Assembly: GCF_003097615.1 (NCBI RefSeq)
Contig: NZ_QCZG01000021.1
Coordinates: 1-64,000 of the forward strand
Length of the DNA: 64,000 nt
Source of the DNA: Pueribacillus theae
GTDB lineage: Bacteria; Bacillota; Bacilli; Bacillales; UBA6769
Direction: 5' to 3'
Shown here: positions 54,430-63,604 of the stretch, piece after piece
How the letters are laid out: every line of letters starts with the position of its first letter
How positions within the stretch are numbered: the stretch's first letter is position 1
The notes under the pieces: generated by a model
What the model was told of the DNA's origin: nothing
What the model saw: only the letters and a program-made list of their open reading frames with translations
Database searches by the model: none
Translations under genes and position numbers: made by a program

Positions 54430-54475
54430 TCCGTTCCGTCAGCAATCCATAGATGACGGAAGTCTTGTTTTATTC
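54430..54475 (+). terminator. Terminator
   Basis: TTCCGTCA pairs with TGACGGAA around a 12-nt loop, then a T-rich tail, after the flavoprotein gene. Confidence 0.75.
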
Positions 54476-54546
54476 TGAAATTTTCATTTACTATTTTTTC
54501 AAATATTGATAGAGTAAAAGGGAGAATACTAAGGGGGTAGTTAACA

Positions 54547-55533
54547 ATGAGAGCATGGCAAGTCACACAATTGGCAGATCCCGAGGAAGCGCTTCAAATT
54601 GTTGAGGTTGAAAAGCCGGCCATTTCAAAAGGGCAAGTGCTTATCAAAGTGGAAGCTTCTGCGCTTAACTTCTTTGATATTTTGCTGTGTCAGGGGAAAT
54701 ATCAGGAAAAGCCGGCCCTTCCATTTACGCCAGGGGCTGAAATTTCAGGAACAATCGTAGAGACTCCAGAAGGAAGCAACCTCAAAGTAGGACAGCGTGT
54801 CATTACACAACCAAAACTTCCGAACGGAGGTTTTGCCGAATACGTGGCTGTAGATGAAGACACCGTCTATGAAATTTCAGATTCGATGACTTGGAATGAA
54901 GCGGCTGCTATGTTCGTCACGTACCATACTACATATTACGCATTGCATTATCGCGCCCAATTGAAGGAAGGCGAAGTTCTGCTAGTTCATGCGGGAGCGG
55001 GCGGCGTTGGCTCGTCAGCAATACAACTTGGCAAGGCAGCAGGTGCAAAGGTGATCGCAACTGCCGGAGGGCCAGAAAAAACAAACGTCTGCCGTGAGCT
55101 CGGCGCTGATGTTGTAATTGATTACTTGAAAGAAGACTTTATAGATATTGTCAAAAAAGAAACAAATGGACGGGGTGCCGATGTCATTTACGATCCGGTC
55201 GGCGGCGATACGTTCGACAAGTCGCGAAAATGTATTGCATTTGACGGAAGGCTTCTCGTCATTGGATTTGCAGGCGGACGAATTCCGGAAGCCCCGGCAA
55301 ACCATGCGCTTGTGAAAAACTATTCGATTGTCGGTGTGCATTGGGGGCTATTCAGAAAGCTGTATCCAGAAGGCGTGAAAGAGAATCACAAAAAGCTTAT
55401 CGAGCTCTATGAGGAAGGGAAGATAAAACCGCTTATTTACCGCGAATTTGCTTTCGAGAAGTTGCCGGAAGCATTGAATATGCTTGGCAGCCGCAAAACT
55501 TGGGGCAAGTTGGTTTTGAAGCCTTCGCAATAA
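54547..55533 (+). CDS. NADPH:quinone oxidoreductase family protein (MDR)
   Basis: 328 aa zinc-free medium-chain dehydrogenase/reductase. PFTPGAEISGTI, GGFAEYVAVDED, VLLVHAGAGGVGSSAIQLGKAAGAKVIATA (NADP fold, about 145-175) and VIYDPVGGDTFDKS are typical of the QOR/acryloyl-CoA-reductase-like branch. No zinc ligands. Own promoter region and terminator, so monocistronic. Confidence 0.9.
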   Translation: MRAWQVTQLADPEEALQIVEVEKPAISKGQVLIKVEASALNFFDILLCQGKYQEKPALPFTPGAEISGTIVETPEGSNLKVGQRVITQPKLPNGGFAEYVAVDEDTVYEISDSMTWNEAAAMFVTYHTTYYALHYRAQLKEGEVLLVHAGAGGVGSSAIQLGKAAGAKVIATAGGPEKTNVCRELGADVVIDYLKEDFIDIVKKETNGRGADVIYDPVGGDTFDKSRKCIAFDGRLLVIGFAGGRIPEAPANHALVKNYSIVGVHWGLFRKLYPEGVKENHKKLIELYEEGKIKPLIYREFAFEKLPEALNMLGSRKTWGKLVLKPSQ

Positions 55534-55537
55534 CTCC

Positions 55538-55568
55538 AACCCTCCTTTAAACCGGAGGGATTTTATTT
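55538..55568 (+). terminator. Terminator
   Basis: CCCTCC pairs with GGAGGG around TTTAAACC, followed by ATTTTATTTT, after the quinone oxidoreductase gene. Confidence 0.8.
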
Positions 55569-55754
55569 TGAGCTTTCAAAATAAATATTTCTAAAAAACT
55601 TTTTGAAAGTTTTTAGATAATTTTGTATACTATAACCAAGTTTATAAAAAGGCCTGCCTCGTTAGTTTTTTAGCAGAAACAGCTAAATAATTATAGCAAA
55701 AAAACAGTTAAGCATCGTTGTTTGGTTTGATTTAAGATAGAAGGGAAGAAAAAT

Positions 55755-56267
55755 ATGGGAATAGTGATGGGGACATACGAAGATAGAAACCATTTGAAGG
55801 AGATGATCGATCGGTTTTCACCAGAACAATTAGAAAGCCTTTATCATTATATGGCTATTCTTGATAAAGGGTTTTCAGGAAAAAGCGGGCCAGAAGGAAA
55901 AGTCATTAGAGGCTTCTTCAATATGAGTTTAGAGAAAAAAAGTGAGAGATCCACGATCTCGATTCTTCCTATTCGTTGGGAAATGTACAACGGTATTGGC
56001 ATCATTCACGGTGGGGTCACAGCGACATTTATTGATAATGCCATGGGGAGAACACTCTACATATGCTATCCCGGCGAATTGACGCGACAAGTGACAGTTG
56101 ATTTGAATATTCATTATTTAAAAGGTGGAACAGGGGAAAAACTAATTGCTGAAACCGAATTAATACAAATGGGCAGAAGCCTTGCCGTGTTGGAATGCGC
56201 CGTCCGCGATGAAGACGGTGACCTTGTCGCAAAGGCAACAGGAACATTTAGAGTTTGGCCAAAATAG
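55755..56267 (+). CDS. PaaI-type hotdog thioesterase
   Basis: 170 aa with an N-terminal helical extension (about 1-45) and a hotdog domain. GIGIIHGGVTATFIDNAMGR (about 77-96) is the helix and loop with the active-site region of PaaI/YdiI-type acyl-CoA thioesterases, and VTVDLNIHYLKGG follows. Located just before two acyl-CoA dehydrogenase genes (82 bp), so a CoA-ester substrate is plausible. Confidence 0.87.
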   Translation: MGIVMGTYEDRNHLKEMIDRFSPEQLESLYHYMAILDKGFSGKSGPEGKVIRGFFNMSLEKKSERSTISILPIRWEMYNGIGIIHGGVTATFIDNAMGRTLYICYPGELTRQVTVDLNIHYLKGGTGEKLIAETELIQMGRSLAVLECAVRDEDGDLVAKATGTFRVWPK

Positions 56268-56349
56268 GAAACCATTCGCTACATCATCATCAATATTGAA
56301 TGCGGTGTTGTATAGTAGTTTGAAATATTAAAAAATGAGGTGAAGTGCA

Positions 56350-57537
56350 GTGGATTTATCTTTTACACCAGAACAGGAAGCGTACCGGGCGCGTGCACGG
56401 GAATGGCTGCTTGAAAATATTCCAAAAGGTTGGGGAACCCCAGAATTTGAAATGCCGAGAACAGAAGAAGAAATGGGCAAATTTAAACGGGAATGGGACC
56501 GGAAGCTGTATGAAGGCGGCTATGCAGGAATTTCATGGCCGAAGGAATACGGCGGCCAAGGATTAACCCATGTGGAAGAAATTATTTTCGATGAAGAAGC
56601 TGGAAAATTAAATGCGCCCTCTGGAGTGAATGTGCTAGGAAAATTGCTCCTAGGCCCAACGTTGCTTCAATTTGGTTCAGAAGAGCAAAAGAAACGATTT
56701 CTGCCTCCGCTTCTGCGCGGCGACGAAGTGTGGTGCCAAGGTTTTTCAGAACCAAATGCAGGTTCCGACCTGGCGGCGCTGCAGACAAGGGCTGAACTGG
56801 ATGGCGATGAGTGGGTTATCAATGGACAGAAAGTGTGGACAAGCTACGCCCATCATTCTGATTGGTGTTTCGTATTGGCCCGTACCGATCAGGAGGCGCC
56901 AAAACATAAGGGAATCTCATTCTTTCTTGTGCCGATGGACAGCCCGGGTGTATCCGTCCGTCCGCTCGTACAATTAAATGAAAATAGAGACTTCAACGAA
57001 GTCTTTTTTGATAATGTGAGAATTCCAAAGGAAAATGTTGTTGGAGGCGTGAACAACGGTTGGAAAGTTGCAATGGGCACACTTGGATTTGAGCGCGGCA
57101 CTCTCGCACTTGGCAGACAAGTCCGTTTCCAAAATGAATTCAATGAATTGGTAAAGCTTGCTAGTGAAAAACGCCTGGCAGATGGCACTTTAGCAATCGA
57201 TAATCCATATTACAGGCAGAAAATGGTTGAAGTTTTTAACGAAATAAAAATATTGCGTTTTCACGGTTTAAAAACAATTAGCCAACTTTTAAATGAAGGA
57301 AAACTTGGGCCAGAATCTTCCCTTCAAAAGTTGTTTTGGACGACAATGCATGTGGAACTCGGTGAGGTTGCCATGGAAGTGCTCGGTGAAGAGGCTCCTT
57401 ACTGGGGAGTAGAGAGTGTTGGACGTGGAAAAATGCAAGATATTTACTATACTTCTCGCGGTGCGACCATTTATGCCGGCTCTACACAAATACAAAAAAA
57501 TATCATTGCCGAGATGATTCTTGGCATGCCTAAGTGA
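56350..57537 (+). CDS. Acyl-CoA dehydrogenase, subunit 1 of a tandem pair
   Basis: 395 aa flavoprotein with QGFSEPNAGSDLAALQTRA (FAD site), VWTSYAHHSDWCFVLART and a C-terminal TIYAGSTQIQKNIIAEMILG. The Glu of the usual YEGT catalytic position is Ala here, while FERGT (Glu248) sits where isovaleryl- and long-chain dehydrogenases carry their base. RBS AATGAGGTG before GTG 56350. The next dehydrogenase begins 13 bp after the stop, as in heteromeric FadE pairs of actinobacteria. Confidence 0.88.
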   Translation: MDLSFTPEQEAYRARAREWLLENIPKGWGTPEFEMPRTEEEMGKFKREWDRKLYEGGYAGISWPKEYGGQGLTHVEEIIFDEEAGKLNAPSGVNVLGKLLLGPTLLQFGSEEQKKRFLPPLLRGDEVWCQGFSEPNAGSDLAALQTRAELDGDEWVINGQKVWTSYAHHSDWCFVLARTDQEAPKHKGISFFLVPMDSPGVSVRPLVQLNENRDFNEVFFDNVRIPKENVVGGVNNGWKVAMGTLGFERGTLALGRQVRFQNEFNELVKLASEKRLADGTLAIDNPYYRQKMVEVFNEIKILRFHGLKTISQLLNEGKLGPESSLQKLFWTTMHVELGEVAMEVLGEEAPYWGVESVGRGKMQDIYYTSRGATIYAGSTQIQKNIIAEMILGMPK

Positions 57538-57550
57538 GGTGAGGCTTACC

Positions 57551-58681
57551 ATGTTTTTTGGATTTACAGAAGAAGAAAAAATGGTGCAAAAAAGTGTCAG
57601 AAACATGTTGGAGAAACATTGTCAAACAGAAGATGTGCGGAAATTTATGGAGGAACAAACGGTTTCCAATAAAATAAAAGAATTATTTGGAAACCAAGGC
57701 CTTTTAGGCATTCTTGAACCGAATGGCGAAGAGGTTACAGGCGTAACGTATGCCATCCTTATCGCCCAAGAAGCTGGCCGCGCGCTGCTGCCATATCCTC
57801 TTCTTGAAAATGTAGCAGGGTTATATGCGCTCAAAACGTGCAAACAGCACGGGGATCTCATTGAAAAGGTTGAAGCTGGGAACGAAATGCTTACAATTGC
57901 TTGGCGTCCGGAAAGTGCGGAAGCATTTGCTACGGAAGACGGGTACTCGCTTTCCGGTAAATTATGTGAAGTCCCTTTTGCGGCGGATGCTGATCAAATT
58001 ATCGCTTCAGTTAGAATTTCAGGCAAAGGAAATACGCCGCAGGAAGAAGAAACAGTCGTAGTCATAAGCAAGGACCATCCTTCAGTAAGCTTGAGAAAAC
58101 TGCCGGGAACAGACGAAACATACCCAATCTATGATGTGGCGATAAATAATTATCCCCTGTCAAACGCTAATATTGTAAAGGGAATCGGAATGGGAACAGG
58201 CCATCAGTTAATGAATAAAGTAAAACAGCTTGGAGCACTTCTCGCGGCTTCCGAAATGGTTGGGAGTTCAGAGAGAGCGTTGTATGACACGGTCGAATAT
58301 ACGAAGGAACGCAAGCAATTTGGTGTTGTTATCGCGAAGTTCCAAGCGCTAAAGCATATGGCGGCCGAAATGTACTTAAAAGTGGAAAGCGCGAAGTCTG
58401 CAGTCGAATACGCTGCTTGGGCGCTTGAAAGCGGAGATCCTGAAGCGGAATTAAGTGTCTCGATCGCAAAATCTTATGCGTCCTCTGCCGCTAAAAAAGT
58501 GACAGGAGATGCGATTCAAATGCAAGGCGGAATCGGCTTTACATGGGAAAATGATATGCATCTATTCTTTAAACGGGCAACAAGAACTGCATTCCTGTAC
58601 GGAGATTCGTATACACATAACGAAAAAATCGCGAAGGCTGCAATTGATGCGATAGCTGGTGCATCTTCCGCCGCAAAGTAA
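57551..58681 (+). CDS. Acyl-CoA dehydrogenase, subunit 2 of a tandem pair
   Basis: 376 aa, shorter and more diverged. N-terminal FTEEEKMVQKSVRNMLEKH, a middle domain with poorly kept FAD motifs, then YTKERKQFGVVIAKFQALKHMAAEMYLKVESA and GDAIQMQGGIGFTWENDMHLFFKRA. The catalytic region reads YGDSYTHNE, without the YEGT Glu. ATG 57551 follows GTGAGG; ten codons upstream lie in the previous gene. Probably a heteromer with the preceding subunit. Confidence 0.87.
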   Translation: MFFGFTEEEKMVQKSVRNMLEKHCQTEDVRKFMEEQTVSNKIKELFGNQGLLGILEPNGEEVTGVTYAILIAQEAGRALLPYPLLENVAGLYALKTCKQHGDLIEKVEAGNEMLTIAWRPESAEAFATEDGYSLSGKLCEVPFAADADQIIASVRISGKGNTPQEEETVVVISKDHPSVSLRKLPGTDETYPIYDVAINNYPLSNANIVKGIGMGTGHQLMNKVKQLGALLAASEMVGSSERALYDTVEYTKERKQFGVVIAKFQALKHMAAEMYLKVESAKSAVEYAAWALESGDPEAELSVSIAKSYASSAAKKVTGDAIQMQGGIGFTWENDMHLFFKRATRTAFLYGDSYTHNEKIAKAAIDAIAGASSAAK

Positions 58682-58689
58682 AATGATAA

Positions 58690-58726
58690 ATGAAAGCTTG
58701 CCTTATCTCGGGGCAAGCTTTCAATT
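58690..58726 (+). terminator. Terminator of the dehydrogenase pair
   Basis: TGAAAGCTTGCC pairs perfectly with GGCAAGCTTTCA. The tail is only moderately T-rich. Confidence 0.75.
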
Positions 58727-58785
58727 GTTATTCCGATAGGTAAATTTGATATAATCGGACGAAAAGGATTTGAGGAGGTTCCCGA

Positions 58786-59841
58786 TTGGAAAACGAATCG
58801 AAACAATTTTTGCTTGAATTGCTAAGCACCCCGTCGCCTTCAGGATTTGAAATGGACATTCAGAAAAAATGGATCAATTATGTCAAGCCGTTTGCAGATC
58901 ACATTCAAACCGACTATGCGGGAAACGCGATTGCGTCAGTTAATCCTGATGCGGATTTTAAAATTTTGTTAGCCGGCCATTGTGACGAGATTGGGTTTCT
59001 CGTCAAAAGAATCGATGACAAAGGATTTATTTTTGTCGAAAAACTCGGCGGAATTAGCCATAAGCCGGCCATTGGGATGAAGGTAGAATTTCTCGGAGAG
59101 AAACGCATAACAGGGGTGGTTGGCGCGAATGCCGAGCACCATGGGGGGATCAAGGACGATTTTAAGTTTCATGACCTTTTTATTGATATCGGAGCGAAAA
59201 ATAAATACGAAGCATCCGAGTACGTCAAAATTGGCGACGTTGCTGTTTATAAGCGAGAACCGGAACTTTTAATCAATGAGCGCATCTCAGGAAGAGGCCT
59301 TGATAACCGCACAGGTGCCTTTATCATCGCGGAAGTATTGAAACGGTTACATCCTCAACAGTTGAACGTTGGCGTATTTGCTGCAAGCACTGTAAATGAA
59401 GAGACCAATATGGGAGGCGCTTATTTTGCGGGTTCATCCGTCAAACCAACAATGGCCATTGCGGTTGATGTCACATTTGCCACTGATTATCCGAGTGTCA
59501 ACAGGGCGAAGCATGGTGAAGTTGATTTGGAAAAAGGGCCAGTCCTAGCCAATGGAGCCCCGATCAACCGTAAAATCAATCGCTTGCTTGAACAAAGTGC
59601 GGAACGGCTCAATTTATCATTGCAATACGAATTGACGCCAAGGAAGACAGGCACTGATGCCGATCAATTGCGTTTAACTGGAAAAGGCGTGCCGATCGCT
59701 CTCGTATCCCTTCCATTAAGATATATGCACTCGCCTGTCGAAACAGCGAGCTTTCTCGACATGGAACAAGAGATCCAGCTCCTTGTCGATTTTATTACTC
59801 ATTTAAAAGGTGATGAAAATGTAAAGCCGGTCGAACTATGA
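58786..59841 (+). CDS. M42-family glutamyl aminopeptidase/deblocking peptidase
   Basis: 351 aa co-catalytic zinc peptidase. The ligands are recognisable in order: His in LLAGHCDEIGFLV, Asp in GRGLDNRTGAF, Glu pair in STVNEETNMGG, Asp in AVDVTFATD and His in RYMHSPVETA. It starts LLELLSTPSPSGFE. TTG 58786 follows GAGGAGG at 7 nt; a TATAAT -10 lies near 58749-58754. Monocistronic. Confidence 0.93.
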   Translation: MENESKQFLLELLSTPSPSGFEMDIQKKWINYVKPFADHIQTDYAGNAIASVNPDADFKILLAGHCDEIGFLVKRIDDKGFIFVEKLGGISHKPAIGMKVEFLGEKRITGVVGANAEHHGGIKDDFKFHDLFIDIGAKNKYEASEYVKIGDVAVYKREPELLINERISGRGLDNRTGAFIIAEVLKRLHPQQLNVGVFAASTVNEETNMGGAYFAGSSVKPTMAIAVDVTFATDYPSVNRAKHGEVDLEKGPVLANGAPINRKINRLLEQSAERLNLSLQYELTPRKTGTDADQLRLTGKGVPIALVSLPLRYMHSPVETASFLDMEQEIQLLVDFITHLKGDENVKPVEL

Positions 59842-59855
59842 ACTGCAATATAATA

Positions 59856-59893
59856 GCCCCCTTCAATTTTAAAGAGAGGGGGCGGAATTTTTT
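59856..59893. terminator. Terminator between converging genes
   Basis: GCCCCCT pairs with AGGGGGC, then a T-run a few bases on. It serves the peptidase gene and perhaps the opposite small gene. Confidence 0.7.
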
Positions 59894-60149
59894 ACCACCA
59901 AAACCATGGAAGGAAAGCTAATGTTCCAATGGCGCCTAAAGCAATGCCGGCACCAAAGCCCCAACCCCATCCCCAATAATAAGTTCCGGGTCCGTCGAGG
60001 CCAGGCCCCCCGTCAAATGGACGCAAATAAACATGTGTCCGATCAACTCGGTCGATGATTCCTCTATGAACCGTGCCGTCATGGCAAGTAATTTCTACTG
60101 GCACTCCGACGTTTTTGCAGCAGAGATTGTAATAATGGTCAGCTGACAC
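59892..60149 (-). CDS. Small Sm-like protein with hydrophobic Gly/Trp-rich tail
   Basis: 85 aa. The N-terminal half has HYYNLCCKNVGVPVEITCHDGTVHRGIIDRV-like strands, in form like the first Sm motif (basic/acidic turn with DG, then VD and YLRPF). The second half is a Gly/Trp/Phe-rich hydrophobic tail (GWGWGFGAGIALGAIGTLAFLPWFWW in outline), perhaps membrane-inserted. GTG 60149 lies 7 nt after GGAGG; nine upstream codons contain that site. Family not named with certainty; such proteins recur in Bacillus genomes. Spore coat or membrane association is only a guess. Confidence 0.65.
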   Translation of the reverse strand: MSADHYYNLCCKNVGVPVEITCHDGTVHRGIIDRVDRTHVYLRPFDGGPGLDGPGTYYWGWGWGFGAGIALGAIGTLAFLPWFWW

Positions 60150-60342
60150 GCATGTTCCTCCTTTCATACGCTTCAATAATTCATCGCACTAATAACATAT
60201 GAAAACGGCTAGAAATCGTATAGGGAATAGCCAGTGGATAGACGTGGATTTTTCATTGGCGGAAAAATTGAAACAATTTGAAAACATATAGTTACAGCTG
60301 TAAAATAAGGAGAGGGACATCATTAAGCTGGGGGTGGACGGA

Positions 60343-61089
60343 TTGGAGAATAAAGTAATTGTCATTACCGGAGCAAGCAGCGGAATTGGCGAAGCAACGG
60401 CTGTGGCTGCTGCAGCCAAAGGAGCAAAGGTTGTGCTGGCAGCGAGAAGAGAAGACAGGCTTGAAGAAATGGGAAAGCAAATCCGTGAAAAAGGCGGCGA
60501 GGCAATCAGTTTTAAGACAGATGTGTCTTCATTTGGCCAAGTAAAGGAGCTCGCTCATTTTGCAGTTTCTGAATTTGGGAAAATCGACGTCTGGGTGAAT
60601 AATGCCGGCATTATGCCGCTGTCATTTTTAAATAAGTTAAAAGTAGATGAATGGGACCGTATGATTGATGTGAATATTAAAGGGGTGCTATATGGGATTG
60701 CCGCAGCCGTCCCCATCATGGAAAAGCAAAACAGCGGCCATATCATTAATGTTTCATCTGTTGCAGGGCATAGAGTTGGCTTTGGCAGCGCCGTTTACAG
60801 TGGGACGAAATTCGCCGTCCGTGCAATTACAGAAGGGCTTAGGCAAGAACTGTCCCCGACAGCTAATATTCGTGCAACAATCATCTCTCCTGGTGCTGTC
60901 AAGACAGAATTAAGGCAAACAATAACAGACGAAGATGCGTTACATATTTTGAAAAAACGGGCGGCCTCGACGAATGAAGTGCCGCTTGAATCAAAAAATA
61001 TCGCAGACGCAATTATTTATGCCATTGAACAGCCTGAAGGAGTATCTGTCAATGAAATCATAATAAGGCCGACACTGCAAAGAACATAA
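60343..61089 (+). CDS. Short-chain dehydrogenase/reductase
   Basis: 248 aa classical [11 protein letters not shown] for the cofactor, [11 protein letters not shown] (Arg suggests NADP), NNAGIM, NVSSVAG with catalytic Ser, and YSGTK with Tyr and Lys (about 150-154). GTG 60334 is possible with no clear site; TTG 60343 has GGGGGTG 7 nt upstream and gives the usual [10 protein letters not shown] beginning. The real substrate is unknown. Confidence 0.88.
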   Translation: MENKVIVITGASSGIGEATAVAAAAKGAKVVLAARREDRLEEMGKQIREKGGEAISFKTDVSSFGQVKELAHFAVSEFGKIDVWVNNAGIMPLSFLNKLKVDEWDRMIDVNIKGVLYGIAAAVPIMEKQNSGHIINVSSVAGHRVGFGSAVYSGTKFAVRAITEGLRQELSPTANIRATIISPGAVKTELRQTITDEDALHILKKRAASTNEVPLESKNIADAIIYAIEQPEGVSVNEIIIRPTLQRT

Positions 61090-61180
61090 GGCGGAAGTTC
61101 GCTATTTGAGTCCAGTGAAAGGTTGCCCTAAAATAAGAGAGAGATAATGAAACTTTGACAAAATGAAGGAGTGACTTTGC

Positions 61181-62173
61181 GTGAAGGCAGTTGTTATGAA
61201 AGAACCTGGAAATCCTGGCGTATTACATATCGGAGAAAGTGAAACACCTGAAATAAAAAGCGGCGAAGTTCTTATTCGGGTGAAAGCGACAGCATTGAAT
61301 CGTGCCGATTTGTTGCAGCGAAAAGGAATGTACCCTCCGCCAAAAGGGGCATCGGATATTCTCGGGCTTGAAGCGGCAGGGGAAGTCGCTGAAGTCGGCC
61401 CGAATGTTACCCGATTAAAAAAGGGTGATCGCGTATGCGCATTGCTGCCTGGCGGTGGCTACGCAGAATTTGCCGCCATCCCGGCAGAGATGGCGATGAT
61501 CATTCCGGAAAATTTAAGCTATGAAGAAGCGGCAGGCATCCCGGAAGTGTTTCTAACCGCTTATTCCAATTTATTTATCCTTGGCAGATTAAAGGCAGGA
61601 GATGATGTGCTCGTCCATGCAGGCGCGAGCGGTGTTGGAACAGCTGCGATTCAGCTCATAAGGGAGGCTGGCGCCCGGGTTATTGTAACGGCAGGGTCAG
61701 ACGAAAAGATTGAGCGCTGCCTCGAACTGGGGGCTGCCGCAGGCTGGAATTACAATAACGGTCCCTTCCGGGAGTGGGTGAAGGAGCAAACAGAAGGGCG
61801 CGGCGTTGATATTATTCTTGATTTCGTTGGCGCCCCGTATTTCCAAGACAATCTTCGGTCACTTGCCGTGGACGGACGGTTAATCATTGTCGGGACAATG
61901 GGTGGCATCCACGTCGATAACTTAAATCTAGGTTTTATTTTACGGAGCAGGCTGCAAATTATCGGAACGGCGCTAAGGTCGAGATCGCCTGAAACAAAAA
62001 TCGAATTTACAAAGTCTTTTGTTGATTTTGCGATGGAACGGTTTAAAGATGGAAGGCTCAAACCAATTATCGACAGCGTCTTCGACTGGAAAGATGCCGC
62101 AAAAGCGCATGAGTATATGGAATCCAATGCGAATATTGGAAAAATCATATTAAAAGTGACGGATAGCGAATAG
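61181..62173 (+). CDS. NAD(P)H-quinone oxidoreductase, PIG3-like MDR
   Basis: 330 aa of the TP53I3/PIG3 branch of medium-chain dehydrogenases. ALNRADLLQRKGMYPPPKGASDILGLEAAGEV is the family opening, GGGYAEFAAIP and VLVHAGASGVGTAAIQLIREAGA the cofactor part, and LRSRSPETK the late signature. No zinc site. RBS AAGGAGTG before GTG 61181. 91 bp after the SDR gene; a shared transcript is possible. Confidence 0.9.
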   Translation: MKAVVMKEPGNPGVLHIGESETPEIKSGEVLIRVKATALNRADLLQRKGMYPPPKGASDILGLEAAGEVAEVGPNVTRLKKGDRVCALLPGGGYAEFAAIPAEMAMIIPENLSYEEAAGIPEVFLTAYSNLFILGRLKAGDDVLVHAGASGVGTAAIQLIREAGARVIVTAGSDEKIERCLELGAAAGWNYNNGPFREWVKEQTEGRGVDIILDFVGAPYFQDNLRSLAVDGRLIIVGTMGGIHVDNLNLGFILRSRLQIIGTALRSRSPETKIEFTKSFVDFAMERFKDGRLKPIIDSVFDWKDAAKAHEYMESNANIGKIILKVTDSE

Positions 62174-62180
62174 CTTCTTT

Positions 62181-62226
62181 GTCGGCATTGTCCAAAACGG
62201 CAACGGTTTGGCGATGCCGGCTTTTT
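62181..62226 (+). terminator. Terminator
   Basis: GTCGGCATTG-CCAAA pairs with TTTGG-GATGCCGGC (one T-G and one T-C position), then five T, after the PIG3-like gene. Confidence 0.85.
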
Positions 62227-62329
62227 ACTATGACCGTAGATATGTTAATATAAAAAGATACAAAAAGTTATCTGTTCGACTCCGTTTATATGAGCGAAGT
62301 CTTCTGTAAGATAAAGAGAGGAATCGACT

Positions 62330-63604
62330 ATGAAGATAAAAGAAGGGACCAAAATGAGTAACAAAGTAAGTATCGAAGAAATCATTATCGCAAACCAAAA
62401 GCTGAAAGACGTCGTTACAAAAACGCCGCTGCAGCGAAATGATCTTCTCTCTAACAAATATGAGTGCGACTTATTCTTGAAGAGGGAGGATTTGCAAAAA
62501 GTCCGGTCATTTAAATTGAGAGGGGCATATCATTCTATCCAGAGCCTCTCCGAAGAGGAACGGGGAAAAGGAGTTGTCTGTGCAAGCGCCGGAAACCATG
62601 CCCAAGGCGTTGCCTATTCTTGCAAAGCGTTAAAAATACAAGGGAGAATCTTTATGCCTACAACAACACCGAGGCAAAAAGTTTCGCAAGTGAAGCTTTT
62701 TGGAGAGGAATATGTGGAAGTCATTCTTACCGGCGATACATTCGATGACTCTTACGAGAAAGCGATTCAGTATTGCAACGACCATGGCATGACATTTATT
62801 CATCCATTCGATGACAGCAGGACAATTGTTGGGCAAGGAACAGTCGGCATGGAAGTGATGAACGAAATCGGTCATCCTCCCGATTATGTCTTTATAAGCA
62901 TCGGAGGCGGGGGGCTTGCCGCTGGGGTTGGCACGTATATAAAAAGCATTAATCCCGAGACGAAAATAATCGGTGTTGAACCTTTGGGAGCGCCTGGAAT
63001 GAACCAATCGCTAATTGAAGACAAAGTTGTCCACCTTGATTCTATCGATAAATTTGTTGATGGAGCTGCCGTGCAGCAGGTCGGCAATTTAACATTTGAG
63101 ATTTGCAAAGAAATTCTTGACGATATTGTCCTCGTTCCTGAAGGGAAAGTATGTACAACCATTCTCGAATTGTATAATGATAATGCAATCGTAGCTGAGC
63201 CAGCAGGCGCACTTCCAATTGCTGCACTTGACTTTTATAAAGATAAAATTAAAGGGAAAAATGTCGTATGCATTCTCTCAGGAGGAAACAACGATATCGG
63301 AAGAATGCAGGAAATTAAAGAAAAATCATTGATTTACGAAGGATTAAAGCATTATTTTATCGTGAACTTTCCGCAAAGGGCCGGAGCACTTAGGGAGTTT
63401 ATGGAAGATGTTCTTGGGCCGCAGGATGATATCACACGGTTTGAATACACAAAGAAAAACAATCGTGAAAGCGGGCCGGCACTTGTTGGCATTGAACTAA
63501 AATGCAGGGAAGATTATGAACCGCTTATTTCAAGGCTAAAAGCAAAGGGCTTTCCGTATAAAGAAATAAATAACGATCAAAATTTGTTCCATTTATTAAT
63601 TTGA
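62330..63604 (+). CDS. ilvA: Threonine dehydratase (biosynthetic)
   Basis: PLP enzyme converting threonine to 2-oxobutanoate, the first step to isoleucine. 424 aa with PLP Lys62 in RSFKLRGAY, the phosphate loop GGGGLAAGV (about 190) and CASAGNHAQGVAY, followed by one C-terminal ACT-like regulatory domain (about 335-420), as in the Bacillus-type short IlvA. ATG 62330 has GAGAGG 8 nt upstream; ATG 62354 is the alternative with GAAGGG. No T-box is seen in the leader, and no other ilv gene adjoins. Confidence 0.93.
   Translation: MKIKEGTKMSNKVSIEEIIIANQKLKDVVTKTPLQRNDLLSNKYECDLFLKREDLQKVRSFKLRGAYHSIQSLSEEERGKGVVCASAGNHAQGVAYSCKALKIQGRIFMPTTTPRQKVSQVKLFGEEYVEVILTGDTFDDSYEKAIQYCNDHGMTFIHPFDDSRTIVGQGTVGMEVMNEIGHPPDYVFISIGGGGLAAGVGTYIKSINPETKIIGVEPLGAPGMNQSLIEDKVVHLDSIDKFVDGAAVQQVGNLTFEICKEILDDIVLVPEGKVCTTILELYNDNAIVAEPAGALPIAALDFYKDKIKGKNVVCILSGGNNDIGRMQEIKEKSLIYEGLKHYFIVNFPQRAGALREFMEDVLGPQDDITRFEYTKKNNRESGPALVGIELKCREDYEPLISRLKAKGFPYKEINNDQNLFHLLI

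Noticed and set aside
56268-56349. FadR (TGAATGA-type) operator before the acyl-CoA dehydrogenases
   Set aside because: TGAATG occurs once but without the matching inverted half.
62227-62329. T-box leader before ilvA
   Set aside because: The leader is only about 100 nt and lacks the T-box sequence; the small GACTCCG/CGAAGTC hairpin is not enough.
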